Assembly (NCBI GenBank): GCA_032717465.1
Contig: CM064670.1
Location: 13,298,431 to 13,362,430 of the forward strand
DNA: 64,000 nucleotides
DNA from: Coenobita brevimanus
Taxonomy: Eukaryota > Arthropoda > Malacostraca > Decapoda > Coenobitidae
Direction of reading: 5' to 3'
Shown: positions 33,111 through 43,035 of the stretch, in pieces
Layout of the letters: each line of letters begins with the position of its first letter
How positions within the stretch are numbered: position 1 is the first letter of the stretch
Made by a program: the position numbers and the translations under genes
The notes under the pieces: model-generated
Told to the model about the DNA's origin: nothing
Database searches by the model: none
The model's input: only the letters and a program-made list of their open reading frames with translations

Positions 33111-33412
33111 CCTTAATGAACCAGCTCTGCACCTGGATAGAAGAAATGAAGAATGAGGACTGGCCGGCACACGTCAAGGTCATGCAATGGGACATAAACT
33201 CTTGCCCACGAGAGGATGGCATCTTGCCTCATGAACGTGTGTTTGGGGAAGCACCCCTCCTCCTACCCCTGCGGCAACACCTACAACCCCCCGTCACCTC
33301 CCCAGCACCTGATTCCCTTCACCATCTCTAAAGGCAGCTTTCACACCTACATAATAACTTAGACCTCCAACCCGACACCACCTCCAACCCATACAAGCCA
33401 GGCAACACCATC

Positions 33413-34117
33413 ATGATAGCCAAGCTCCCTACACCTCACAAGTTCGCACCTCGTTTCATGGGACCCTACACCATCACCAACATCACCAACCCCTACCAAG
33501 TGACCGTGGATTACCACAACACATCCCGAACACTCAGGAATTGCCATGTCCACCTGTTCCGCACCCCCACTTCCCCATCCCCCACCCCACACTCCCTGCC
33601 GCCTGCCACCTCCACCAAACCTCCCCCTAAGTCCTATGATTGCTACACATCCCCCTCACCCTCCCTATCCACCTCTCCCTCCCTGTCCTTCCCCACCCCA
33701 CCGCCCGTCACGCCGCATCACACCTCACCTGACAACTCACCAACACCGCAAATTCCAAATCCCTCTCCCACCCCTTCCATGCCACCCTCCCCATCCCCCA
33801 CGTCCAGCACCATGTCTCCCCCCCACATGCCCACCACACCAACCTCTCCCTCCCCCGCCCACCCTTCACCACATTCGACACCCATCACTGCTCCCAGCCC
33901 CGTCATCGCAACACCACCCCCACGCACCCCTCCGACCTCCACCACACGCAACCCAAACAGACTGCCACCACACACCCAACTCAGCGCCCACACCCACCCT
34001 AAAAACTACCATCACATGCTCCTGTCGCCTTTCACGCCTACCCGCAAGGTACACCACCACTCCTATGCCACCCACCTCACCACAAAACCCTACTCCTTCG
34101 CCTCCTCCCCCTCCTAA
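33413..34117 (+). pseudogene. gypsy integrase C-terminal domain with Pro/Ser/Thr-rich tail
   Basis: It starts with FAPRFMGPYTITNITNP, the GPY/F motif of Ty3/gypsy integrase C-terminal domains (about 33455-33490), and ends that domain with LRNCHVHLFRTP. The next 170 residues are extremely rich in Pro, Ser, Thr and His, mirroring the C-rich composition of the plus strand. The tail may be a genuine linker or a compositional accident. It runs on to a stop at 34117. Confidence 0.75.
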
Positions 34118-34505
34118 CATGAGCCCTATCACATTCATGCTACATCAGGCACAAATCCTGTCCACCACTACTCCCCAGAGACACAACGCCACATTGCCTC
34201 GTCATAAAACCCCACGCTCTCCAGCAGTCTCCAGCATTCAGCACAGCCCTCTACAAGAGACAAGACTTACCACCATGCGAGTATGATGAACTACATGGGC
34301 GCCACCCATCAGCCAAAAACACCATGTCCGTTGCCCTCTCCACCTCCTGCAACTCCTCCGTACCGCCACCGACCCATCCGCCCTCTTTATCACCTGCAAC
34401 ACCCAACTGGAGGAAAACCCAGCCACCACAGCCTGGAACGCCCTCTTACAGCACCTCCATCCAGTACGCCACACCAACAACACCAAACTCTATCACCTCC
34501 AGTCA

Positions 34506-35432
34506 TTGGGACATGACTTTTTCCCCGATGACGGTCATAAAATGCCAAGAATAGTCATTGAGGGCACCACAACACCCCCAGGAGGAGCCTATGGAGGGGC
34601 GGACAGAGCGTGGCCCGACTCCCAACGACAGGCATGTAAGTCCGCCTGGGCCATGCGCCCCTATGACCTGGAACTTGTCTGCCACCACAAAAGCAGGAAG
34701 AGGAGACTACCTTGTGGGCGAGCTGACCCTCAACAGGATCAGGGTGGAGCTAGTTCCTCAACTCCAAGCAGCACCCCAGCAACGGCCAGCAGCCGTGGCC
34801 TTTGTGAGATGGCCAGTAGCCGCTCAGCCCTTCAGGAGATGGCCTGTAGCTGCTCTGCCCTTCAGGAGACGGCCTGTAGCCACTTCCCACTAAGAGCCAC
34901 GGCCTGTAGCTGGGCTCAGGCGATGGCCAGTAGCCGTGTCAAGGAGGAGCGCCAAAGCCCCCTGCCCCCTGTGACTCCACTACGAGAGAGCGATCTGACA
35001 TCAGACCTGCCGACTGGCGGGGGCGCAGACGACCCTGCTGTCCACCACGAGCGAGGCAACCTCCAGGAGGAAGGTCTCAGCCCCGAGGACTGTTGGAGAG
35101 GCCCTGTGCTATCCCCAGGGCTATTCTCTGTGCAGCTGGCTCTGGAGGGACCCTACCTGACGGACTCCGACAGAGGCCGACACCAAAGCCCGCTCCTGAC
35201 GGCGTCCCCGACTGCAGGAGACTGCAGCCAACGGGACCCTGAGGCCGCCCCCAGGACCCCCGGGAGGGACCTCTCCCCACCGAAATGCAGGAGACACTCG
35301 TCCTCCATCAGGCATCTGAGTGATCGCTTCAGGAACCTCTTTGGCCCCAGTCCTGAGGGCCGCACTCTAGCTCCCAGCACCGACAGTGAGGGGCCCTTCG
35401 CCAAAGGCAGCCCCGGACGAGAAAGGGATTAA
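34506..35432 (+). pseudogene. Open frame crossing from the internal region into the right LTR
   Basis: A 308-codon open stretch spans the internal/LTR border at 34541. No ATG starts it, so translation would have to come from upstream. Visible parts: LGHDFFPDDGHK at the border, repeated A-(T/C)-(A/S)-S-(S/C) peptides (TPATASSR, EMASSR, ETACSH, AMASSR) from the ggccagtagccgc motif, then RRHSSSIRHLSDRFRNLFGP and SPEGRTLAPSTDSE. The left LTR encodes matching peptides (RRHSSSVRRLRERFRNLFSP) and continues to a VTLKQ stop. In this copy the SINE interrupts it, and the continuation ends in VTLKQ at about 35772. I recognise no protein family. Confidence 0.55.
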
Positions 35433-35586
35433 TCCCCGAGCTAGACCTCATCAGATCATCTAGCCCTGCTAGGGTTAAAGGAAAGCACTACCCCTCCCAG
35501 GACAGCAGCCACCAGGCGGGGCGCGAACTCGCAACCTCACGATTACGAGCCCGACACCCTACCACCGAGCTACCGTGCTCCCTTGT
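35423..35586 (-). mobile_element. tRNA-derived SINE, about 164 bp
   Basis: Flanked by a perfect 11-bp duplication CCCGGACGAGA (35412-35422 and 35587-35597); the left LTR lacks the insert. On the minus strand it begins GGGAGCACGG, with an A-box-like TAGCTCGGTGGTAGGG, a tRNA-like anticodon stem with loop CTCGTAA, and a B-box-like GGTTGCGAGTTC near 35520. A tail of about 95 unrelated bases follows. The cloverleaf suggests a Thr-type (CGT) ancestor, which is tentative. Confidence 0.88.
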
Positions 35587-36728
35587 CCCGGACGAGAGAG
35601 GACGCCCCTACGAGTGATCCCGTGGCCGCGTGACACAAGAGGCCCTTGGCGAGGCTCAGCCCCCATCAGGACCCGGGCTGTAAGCTTTCCCGCCGACCTC
35701 TGCCATCACCGCCGCCTTACCCAGATCCCGACAGTGAGTGACAGTGCAAGTGCAGTGACACTGAAACAGTGACTATCAGACAGGGCAGCGTATGAATAAG
35801 TGAAGGGAATTTAAGTAAAAGATCTTCCAGTGATACGATGACTTAGTGTAGACCTCTAGTGAATACAGTGACGCAAGGAAGAGCTCGGAAGTGAACACAG
35901 TGGCCTCAGTGAATAAGCAAGATCCGCACCCCGGCCCTAGTAATAAAAATCCTCAGCCTAATGGGGCCTAAGACCAAGTTACGTACCCAAGTGTTAAAGT
36001 AAATTTCCCCCTAGTGTGCCAGTGACTATTCTCCCTGTCCAAGATTACAAGTGCTGTTCAGTGTGCTAATCAACATCCTGCGCGATACTGCCACCCAATA
36101 CCTCATTGTGTGTCCTATAATTGTCTAGAGTACTGTTTGTAAATGTGTTGGGAGAGTTGAATGATTCTTTGATCACGAAGGAGGAAGTGCAAAAGGCAGT
36201 AAAGGAGATGAAAACAGGGAAAGCTGCAGGCATGGATGGGTGTGCTCTGGAATGCCTGAAGGGTGGTGGAGTGACTATTGTTGACTGGTTAGTAAGATTG
36301 TTGAATGTGTGCTTTGTGAAAGGTATGGTGCCAGTTGACTGGGCAAGTGCTTGTGTGGTCCCATTGTATAAAGGCAAGGGTGATTAGTATGAATGTACTA
36401 CTAAGGATTTCAGGGGCAGTGTCCAACTGTTTTTTTAAAATAACGTCTCAACAAAGCGTCGGACAAGGATTTAACTTTGGCAGTGCATGTTTGAGACCCC
36501 GACCTAATTTGTAAAATTATGCTTTTGTACCAAATGTGTATGATTAAGGCATTTATAAGAGTAAATGTAGGGTAAACTTAGCTAAAATCGTCAGAGGCAT
36601 GTAGCGAGGCTAGCTTCGGTCACGATACAAGCCCCGCCCACAACTGAGAACGTGACGTCGGTGTGACGTAGTAGTAATCACCGACGCAAGTGGCATTTCT
36701 ATCTTTCTAACCCCCACCCCCCACATAC

Positions 36729-36731
<3 letters not shown>

Positions 36732-36783
<52 letters not shown>

Positions 36784-36786
36784 ACA
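36732..36786. repeat. (CT)n(CA)n microsatellite
   Basis: A CT tract followed by a CA tract, immediately left of a CR1-like LINE fragment whose right flank is again (AC)n. Confidence 0.95.
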
Positions 36787-37261
36787 ATAGTCTGGAGTCC
36801 TCATCTCAAAAAGCATATAGACAAGATTGAAAAAGTTCAAAGGGCCGCTACAAGATGGATACCAAGCTTAAGGGACCTAAGCTACGAAGAAAGACTAAAT
36901 AAACTGAATCTACCAACACTACAAGAGAGAAGGAAAAGAGGTGACATGATAATGCTATATAAGTGCATATCAGGAAAGGAGAAAATAGACATAAATGATT
37001 ACTTAACATATGGAGAAGCATCAACAAGAGGACACTGCAAAAAACTGCATAAGAAGAGAGGTGATAAAGACGTAAGGAAATTCAGTTTCCCAAACAGAGC
37101 AATTGATCAATGGAATGCACTACCGAATGAAATAGTGTGTGCCAAAACAACTCACAAATTTAAGGATATGTACGATAAATATGGTCTAAGACACGGGACA
37201 ATACGAGCTTGACTCATTCCTGTAAAGATACAATTAGGTAAGAACAATTAGGTAAGGTAAG

Positions 37262-37262
<1 letters not shown>
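36787..37262 (+). mobile_element. CR1-like LINE, 3'-terminal fragment inside (AC)n
   Basis: Matches 15773-16237. It encodes VWSPHLKKHIDKIEKVQRA and the last 88 codons (36946-37212, ending YGLRHGTIRA), then a tail in which aattaggtaagaac is partly duplicated. It is flanked on both sides by CA repeats (to 36786 and from about 37263). Confidence 0.9.

Positions 37263-37318
<56 letters not shown>
37263..37318. repeat. (AC)n microsatellite
   Basis: The AC tract forming the right flank of the CR1-like fragment. Confidence 0.95.
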
Positions 37319-37320
<2 letters not shown>

Positions 37321-39519
37321 CGAAGTAATATTTCACCCCTACTACAGAATCAGTATGGTCCTTATATGAGAAGAACGTTTGAGAAAAAAAAGGTGCCGGC
37401 TCAGGCAGTGATTACTACTCTTCAGAAGTGAATAAGTCATATTGACGTCACAATATGTGTAAGAGGGCGATGCATATACTATGTACTAATAGGGAGTCTG
37501 GAGGGATGTACAGTCACTCTAAAAATCAGCCGCAGCTCAGAAATATGAGTAACCCTGAGGCATTGAATCTGAAGCAGCTTACATAAAGACAGAACTGCCA
37601 CTTGCGTCGGTGATTACTACTACGTCACACCGACGTCACGTTCCGAATTGTGGGCGGGGCTTGTATCGTGACCGAAGCTAGCCTCGCTACATGCCTCTGA
37701 CGATTTTAGCTAAGTTTACCCTACATTTACTCTTATAAATGCCTTAATCATACACATTTGGTACAAAAGCATAATTTTACAAATTAGGTCGGGGTCTCAA
37801 ACATGCACTGCCAAAGTTAATTCCTTGTCCGACGCTTTGTTGAGATGTTATTTAAAAAAAACAGTTGGACACTGCCCCTGAAATCCTTAGTAGCTTTAGG
37901 GGTATAAGTCTGTTGAGTGTTGTAGGTAAGGTGTATGGTAGAGTGTTAATTATGAGAGTTAGAGAGAGTACAGAGGGAGTGATTGGTGATGAGCAGTGTG
38001 GCTTTAGGAGAGGGAGAGGATGCGTGGATCAGGTGTTTGCGGTGAGACAAGTGTGTGAAAAGTATTTAGCGAAAGGCAAGGATGTGTTTTGGGCATTTAT
38101 GGATTTAGAGAAAGCGTGGTTTCCTATGAGAGTGGGGCTGCGACAGGGATGTGTGATGTCGCCTTGGTTGTTTAATATTTACATGGATGGTGTTGTAAGG
38201 GAGGTGAATGCAAGAGTTTTAGGTGGAGGTCTGAGTCTGGTGAATGTTGATGGTGGAGAGTGGAATCTGAAGCAGCTGCTGTTTGCAGACGATACTGCAC
38301 TGGTGGCTGATTCAGAGGAGAGATTGAGACAGTTGGTAGAGGAGGAAGGGTGTGTGAAAGGAGGAAATTGAAAGTAAATGAGAATAAGAGTAAAGTGATG
38401 AAGTGTACGAGGTTGGTAGATGGTAGGGGGATGAATATAGTTTTGAATGCCGAGTTGCTTGAGGAGGTAGAGTGTTTTAAATATTTAGGGTCACATGTTG
38501 CTGTGGATGGAAGAATAGATGCAGAAGTGAAGTTTAGAATAAATGAAGTAGGAAAGGTGCTGGGAGGAATGAAAAAAGTGTTTAGATGTCGTTCGCTTAG
38601 AATGGATGTAAAGAGAAGGCTGTATGAGGGTGTTGTGGTACCGACTGCATTGTATGGGGCTGAAACATGGAATATGGGTGTAGCAGAGAGGAAAAGGTTG
38701 AATGTAATGGAGATGAGGTGTCTGAAGAGTATGTGTGGAGTGACACGTATGGATCGAGTGCGGAATGATGAAGTGCGAAGGAGAACTGGAGTTGTTCGGG
38801 AGATGGCTGGTAGAGTTGAGCAGAGGGTGTTGCGATGGTTTGGGCATATGGAGAGAATGGATAATGAGCGATTGGTGAAAAAGATAACTAGATCTGATGT
38901 GAGAGGTGTAAGGCTGAGAGGAAGACCACGAATAGGATGGATGGACAGTGTGAAGAGAGCGCTGGATGCGAGAGGATGTCTGAGTGGCTGTGCGTGACAA
39001 AAATGGGTGGAGAGAAATTGTGAATGAATAAGTGATGACGCAGCCCTGAGGGGATATTCTCCCGCATTTGGTCTGCTCAGCTATTTCAGGTCAGGTGCGG
39101 GTAAGGGGATGAGTCTGTTATGATGTGGCAGGGGTAAACCAGCTCTGCTGTCTGGCCCTGCTGCGGATGTCACTGATTGCATTGCGCAGTTGACCCTTGT
39201 GCAGTGTGGTGCGGTGAGGATCTGTCCGTTCTCCCCTTTGGGGCTAAGATACGAATGAATGTGTTTGAATGGATGAGCAAATGGGGAGTGTGTCGTCCTG
39301 TCTCGGTTACCTCCCTTTCCTTGGGGGAAGCAGCCTAGGTACATAAAAAGACTGTTTGTGACGTCTGCCTGTTCCTAGCTTAGAATTTGTCAATATACGT
39401 GTAAGATTGTTGCCCTGAGTTTTTATGCCCTGCCTCTCTCTTGATACTTAAGCTCCGGTCTAGAAAGAACCCAGCCGCATTCTACGCGTTTGTAGTGCAG
39501 GAAGCCGCCCTAAAAAACA

Positions 39520-39769
39520 GTAAGCCAGATTTTCTTTTTTTGTCATGTGTTCAGGTTTCTGTTAGTGATGTTGGTATATAGTGCAACTGAATGGTAGTTC
39601 ACAGAGAAACTCCATCAGTCACAAAAAAGAGGTCTATATCTCAGGCACCAAGTTAGAAGCTGCACATTCATCCAAGTACTATGTCACGCACAAAATGAAT
39701 ATAAAACTGGTTGTGCATTTCCTTAGTGACTCAACTACTGACTCCCTCCAGTTTTGATTGAATCAGATC
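39520..39769. other. No gene recognised
   Basis: A spacer between the gypsy element and an S1 repeat; nothing supported. Confidence 0.5.
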
Positions 39770-40272
39770 ATCATCCAATCCTACATTGCCCCATGGAGAC
39801 CGTAGGAGCCCGGGGCTAGGCAGTTGGTCCCGACATTTAAGGTGAGAGTGACCAGCCTCACTCATCCCTGAGTGGCATTACATGAGCAATAAACCCCAAC
39901 CATCCCTTGGATATAAACCTTCACCGGCTCAATCCGATTGGAGTGCAATAATTAACCACTAAACCACCACGTGCCAAAATTTGGTTATATGGTTACCACC
40001 CAGCGTAGTAAATGGTTTCCTGGTGTACAGGATACCATTTGGCTTGTCACTCAGTGTAGAGTCACCCACAGGTAGTAGGGAGGAAAGAATGAAGGAAAGA
40101 AAGACAGAGGAGAGAGAGTAAAGTCACCCATAGGCAGAAGGACGAGGAAAGACTGGAGGAAAGAAAGACAGAAGAGGATGGATGGAAAGAAGTAGGGAAG
40201 GGAGGAAAGGGCAGACACCCGAGAGCAGCACTACATCGAGTGAGTGGATTCTGAGTGCCCCCACAGATAATA
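39770..40272 (-). mobile_element. Dispersed repeat S1, near-complete copy
   Basis: About 500 bases. In element orientation (minus strand) it has a pyrimidine-rich part with repeated gggtgactctacact-type blocks, accatttactacgctgggtgg, then a tRNA-like part (ggtttagtggttaat with ggtttatatccaa) and a tail gaggattggatgatg. Copies occur about ten times between 21 and 59 kb. Confidence 0.75.
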
Positions 40273-40501
40273 CCCAAATTACAAAGTTACATAGGAACAT
40301 ACTTACCTTCAATGTATCATTAAGTTGTGAATTTACAGAATCACTGTGTAAAGGAATCTATCTTTTCCATCCAAAGATGTCATTGCTGTATGTCTTATGT
40401 GAAGAGAACTCCAGATAAGTCTTACTTTGCAGTGACATACATCTTTACTTAAACTGTCTATATACACCATACTTGCCAAAATTTTCTTCATGTATTGTCA
40501 G

Positions 40502-40679
40502 AGTCGCAGTACAAAAATATTTTCTCAGGTCTGGCAAGTCATATGGCAGAAGGTGATCCTCTGCACAACCATCTTGTATTTTTAGTCAAAGCAGTAGCTG
40601 AGACCAATCTACAAGTGAGATACACATGTGCACGCTGGCAGCTGACAGAAAAAACAACTCTCTCAAAGCTGTACAATGA
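40502..40679 (+). CDS. Possible internal exon of an unrecognised gene
   Basis: A 178-base stretch is bounded by a good acceptor (pyrimidine-rich, ending attgtcag) and a perfect GTAAGT donor at 40680. One frame is open throughout and reads as normal protein (HNHLVFLVKAVAETNLQVRY, ARWQLTEKTTLSKLYN). It does not resemble a mobile element. I do not recognise the family. The phase does not join directly to 42938-43035 (it leaves two bases where one is needed), so an exon between them, or an error in one boundary, would be required. Gene membership is an inference. Confidence 0.45.
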
Positions 40680-40839
40680 GTAAGTTGGTATTACTTAGTG
40701 GAATATAATCCAGTACATAATGTATGAAATGAAATTTTAGCAACCTATTTGTATACAAACAGTGGTTAGCAGTAAAATAATAGGTTCTTTTATTCACTAG
40801 GAAGGGATATTACATCTTATGACTTTAACAGTAATAAGA

Positions 40840-41099
40840 ATTTGGGCAATGTAGGATTGGATGATGGATGGATAGAATTATCAATGAGAGTACCACAGAC
40901 AACAGTCATATTGTATTTTAGCATTTTTATTATAAAGGTCCATCCAAATTTTTGCGATCTTTTCCTTAAGTCAGTCAGCATCCAAAGTAACCTTAACCCT
41001 GTCCAGATCATCAGATGGACTCCAGATTACACTACCATTAGAAATAATGGTTGCATCATATCATCCCGTGCCTATCTGAAGTCATCCTCAGATGTGGTG
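40840..41099. other. S1 tail fragment and unexplained sequence
   Basis: 40845-40872 contains gggcaatgtaggattggatg and atggatgg, the S1 tail. The rest, to 41099, has an open but unrecognised minus-strand frame (40817-41011) and is not assigned. Confidence 0.5.
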
Positions 41100-41167
41100 T
41101 GAATTTCACATCAGTTAAGGTGCTCCAATCAGATTAAGCCGATGCAAATATATCTCCAAGGGGTGGT

Positions 41168-42589
41168 AGTAGCAGTTGTTCCCAAGGCAGTCTGGCCGAA
41201 CAGCCCCGAGTCCCTAAGGAAGGCCATGGCCGAACAGCCCCGAGTCCCTAAGGAAGGCCATGGCCAAGACCAGGCTTTCCCACAGAGCTCTCATGGATTG
41301 TACGTCATGTTGTTGGCGTAGGTGACTGTGCGCAATCCAGTCTTCCATAATGTGCTTAATAGTATGGGGTGCTGCGTCACATTTTAGACAGGCATCAGTG
41401 ACAAAGTCATCCAGCCTCTTTTAGTAACTTAAGAGGGCTGGATGGCACCCACATCTCAGCCTGGCCAGGTGGACCCTATCCTTGCGAGGGAGATAGGATT
41501 CAGAAGGGTGGACATCAGGAGGCCGTGCATGCAGCTGTGTATTGTCTTTAAGTGACTGAATGGAGCAGCAAGTGATTTGAGTATGGACATGCTTCTGGAA
41601 GCTGGTCTAAGGCAGGCGAGGGGGAAGAGATGACAGTATTTATGTATGATATCATGTGCTGGGTGTCGTTTTGATGTTCCTTGGTGTGTATGGATGTGCT
41701 GCCATGTAGTGTAGTGGATGTTGTGGGTTTGTGGAAGCTGCAGCGAGAATTTGGGTGCCTCTCATGTCTAGGTGATCCTTGACTTTGAGGACTTTGGTTT
41801 CTTGATGTGTCTGTGGGTGTAGCAGCTGTGCAGCCTATGATTATTTTTAGGGCCTTGTTCTGCATGGTCTGTAGTGTGTTTTAGTGAGGTTAGAAGCCCA
41901 TGCAGGGCTTGCATAATTCGTCACTGAATGTATATATTGTTTGTATATTGTGGTAGTGGTTTCTTTGTTGTTGTATGGGCAAGTGCCCTCAAGGCACTGA
42001 GTCTTGGTGTTATTTTATTTTTAATGATTGTGATGTGTTGTTTAAATGACATTGATGTATTGTTTGTTACACCAAGGATTTTGGGACGGGGGTTGGGGAA
42101 TGTTGTTTATGGTGAGGTGTGGAATGTGACTGTGTTCTGCAGTCCAGGCTGTGAGAAGGGTCACTGTAGATTTGACTAGGACTATTTTGAGCCTGTTTGT
42201 GGTGAACCATTCATGCAGTGTGTTTAGGTAAGGTTGGAGGATGTGTGCAGCTGTGTTTGCATTTTGTTGTGTACATGTAAGTGTTATGTCATCTGCATAG
42301 GAAGCTATGTGTATCTGTGGTGTGTGGGGTGTGGGTATGTCGTGCATGTAGAGGTTAAAGAGTGTAGGGGACAAAACAGATCCTTGGGGGACGCCATTTG
42401 TGAAGTTTCTGATGTTTGAAGACCGATCAGCAAATATTACATGTGCATATCTGCCTGCTAAGTAGTTTGCCAGACATCTTTTTGTGTTACTGTGCATGTT
42501 TGTGTTCAATATTGTCTGAGAGGTTATGGCGGGGGATGGCATCGATAGCTTTGCTGATATCTAGTGTGACCAGGAGTGTTCTATGTTTC
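41168..42589 (-). mobile_element. Jockey-like LINE fragment inserted in S1
   Basis: Bounded by a perfect 11-bp duplication CAAGGGGTGGT (41157-41167 and 42590-42600). The minus strand encodes the C-terminal half of a LINE RT protein. No poly(A) tail is present at the 3' end (near 41168), and the 5' end is truncated within the RT palm. A perfect 34-base tandem duplication near the 3' end starts at about 41193. Confidence 0.88.
41190..42589 (-). pseudogene. Jockey-like reverse transcriptase C-terminal half
   Basis: Reading the minus strand from 42589: LLVTLDISKAIDAIP (about 42545-42580), CLANYLAGRYAHVIFADRSS, FTNGVPQGSVLSPTLFNLYM (about 42400-42340) and IASYADDITLTC (catalytic YADD, about 42285). 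Downstream are MQNKALKIIIGCTAATPTDT (41865) and a C-terminal Cys/His module with DACLKCDAAPHTIKHIM (about 41350-41400), typical of jockey-clade LINEs. Frames change several times, so it is inactive. Confidence 0.87.
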
Positions 42590-42913
42590 AAGGGGTGGTT
42601 GTGTTCCACTCAGGGATGAGTAAGGCTGGTCATTCTCATCTTAAATGCCAGGACCAACTTGCCTAGCCACGGGTTTCTATGCTCCTCATGGGGCGACATA
42701 GGACTGGATGATGGATTGATGGATGGATGGATAAAATGAAAAAGTAAATACTACATAAGGTTTACCTAAAGTATAAGCTCCATAAATTTTTTTATTTACT
42801 GATGAAAAAAAAAAAAACTTAAAATTTAATTAATTACAAATGAAACACTGCTTGGTCCCAAGAGGTTCAGATTTCAGTGATATACATCAACCACTTTAGT
42901 CTGATAACAATTT

Positions 42914-42919
42914 TTTATT
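42914..42919 (-). terminator. Candidate SF3B3 poly(A) signal
   Basis: AATAAA on the minus strand (tttatt on the plus strand), about 240 bases past the SF3B3 stop. Another AATAAA lies at 42791-42796. Which is used cannot be told from sequence. Confidence 0.5.
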
Positions 42920-42937
42920 CTATTCTTCTATCCCCAG

Positions 42938-43035
42938 ATGACTTTACTCAATTCAGGGGACTTTTCAAACAAGACGGATTACATATGGACCTCGCTTATC
43001 CATTAATCAATAGAGTACTTTCCAACACTAACTAA
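42938..43035 (+). CDS. Possible terminal exon of an unrecognised gene
   Basis: It begins after a very good acceptor (ttctattcttctatccccag). Two bases complete a split codon, then 31 codons follow to TAA at 43033-43035: DFTQFRGLFKQDGLHMDLAY, PLINRVLSNTN. It does not look like a transposon. I do not recognise it. It points toward SF3B3, leaving 121 bases between the two stop codons. An AATAAA at 43356-43361 could end its transcript. It may belong to the same gene as 40502-40679. Confidence 0.5.

Larger units (their letters stand above)
36401..37890. mobile_element. TA-flanked element with 295-bp terminal inverted repeats
   Basis: The left arm 36401-36695 and right arm 37596-37890 are inverted repeats of equal length (295 bases) differing at only a handful of positions. 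The arms begin CTAAGGATTTCAGGGGCAG. The dinucleotide TA flanks both ends (36399-36400 and 37891-37892). The intact beta LINE near 24975-24985 supplies the empty site, with gaatgta then ctagcttt on the coding strand. A TA target suggests a Tc1/mariner-type mobiliser. The interior has no transposase frame, only microsatellites, a CR1-like fragment and about 280 unique bases, so it is non-autonomous. Confidence 0.93.
36145..38997 (+). pseudogene. Beta LINE reverse transcriptase, interrupted
   Basis: The first piece (36145-36387) encodes NVLGELNDSLITKEEVQKAV and VVPLYKGKGD and then meets the inserted transposon. The second piece (37893-38371) resumes with FRGISLLSVVGKVYGRVL and holds QCGFRRGRGCVDQVF. 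AFMDLEKAWFPMRVGLRQG shows a deletion of about 60 codons between the AYDRID motif and the FPVRVGLRQG motif seen in the other copy. It then has LLFADDTALVADSEERLR. The third piece (38350-38997) is in a new frame and carries the C-terminal module ending in SVKRALDARG. The copy is dead. Confidence 0.9.
36141..39350 (+). mobile_element. RTE-like beta LINE, 5'-truncated, inside the right LTR
   Basis: Flanked by a 9-bp duplication ACTGTTTGT (36132-36140 and 39351-39359); the left LTR has one copy at the equivalent site. It starts inside the RT region and ends in the same 3' UTR as 23360-23690, with a short acataaaaag tail in place of the long GATA tail. It is itself split by the TIR element 36401-37890. 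Confidence 0.92.
27422..39519 (+). mobile_element. Ty3/gypsy LTR retrotransposon with long LTRs, decayed and nested
   Basis: Two LTRs (27422-29322 and 34541-39519) flank a gag-pol internal region in the order gag, protease, RT, RNase H, integrase, which is the Ty3/gypsy order. Both LTR copies begin AATGCC and end near CTAAAAACA. GTAA occurs just outside both ends (27418-27421 and 39520-39523), consistent with a 4-bp target duplication. The right LTR is expanded by a SINE and a beta LINE. Many in-frame stops and substituted integrase residues show it is inactive. No convincing primer-binding site or polypurine tract could be fixed. Confidence 0.85.
34541..39519 (+). repeat. Right LTR of the gypsy element, with nested insertions
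   Basis: Starts AATGCCAAGAATAGTCATTG and ends CTAAAAAACA. It is interrupted by a SINE (35423-35586) and a beta LINE (36141-39350). LTR sequence resumes at 39351 with gacgtctgcctgttcctagc, matching the left LTR near 29150. Only about six copies of the ggccagtagccgc motif are present. Confidence 0.87.
41100..42733 (+). mobile_element. Dispersed repeat S1 split by a LINE
   Basis: 41115-41167 (ggtgctccaatc to caaggggtggt) and 42590-42733 (caaggggtggt, cactcagggatgag, ttaaatgccaggaccaac, ggatgatgg) are the two halves of one S1 copy. They are separated by the jockey-like LINE and share an 11-bp duplication. Confidence 0.85.

Noticed and set aside
33413..34117. Pro/Ser/Thr-rich frame as a mucin or envelope gene
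   Set aside because: It begins with the integrase GPY motif and lacks a signal peptide or membrane segment. The rest is composition-driven.
35423..35586. A functional tRNA gene
   Set aside because: The tRNA-like part is imperfect, carries a long unrelated tail, and is bounded by a target duplication, so it is a SINE.
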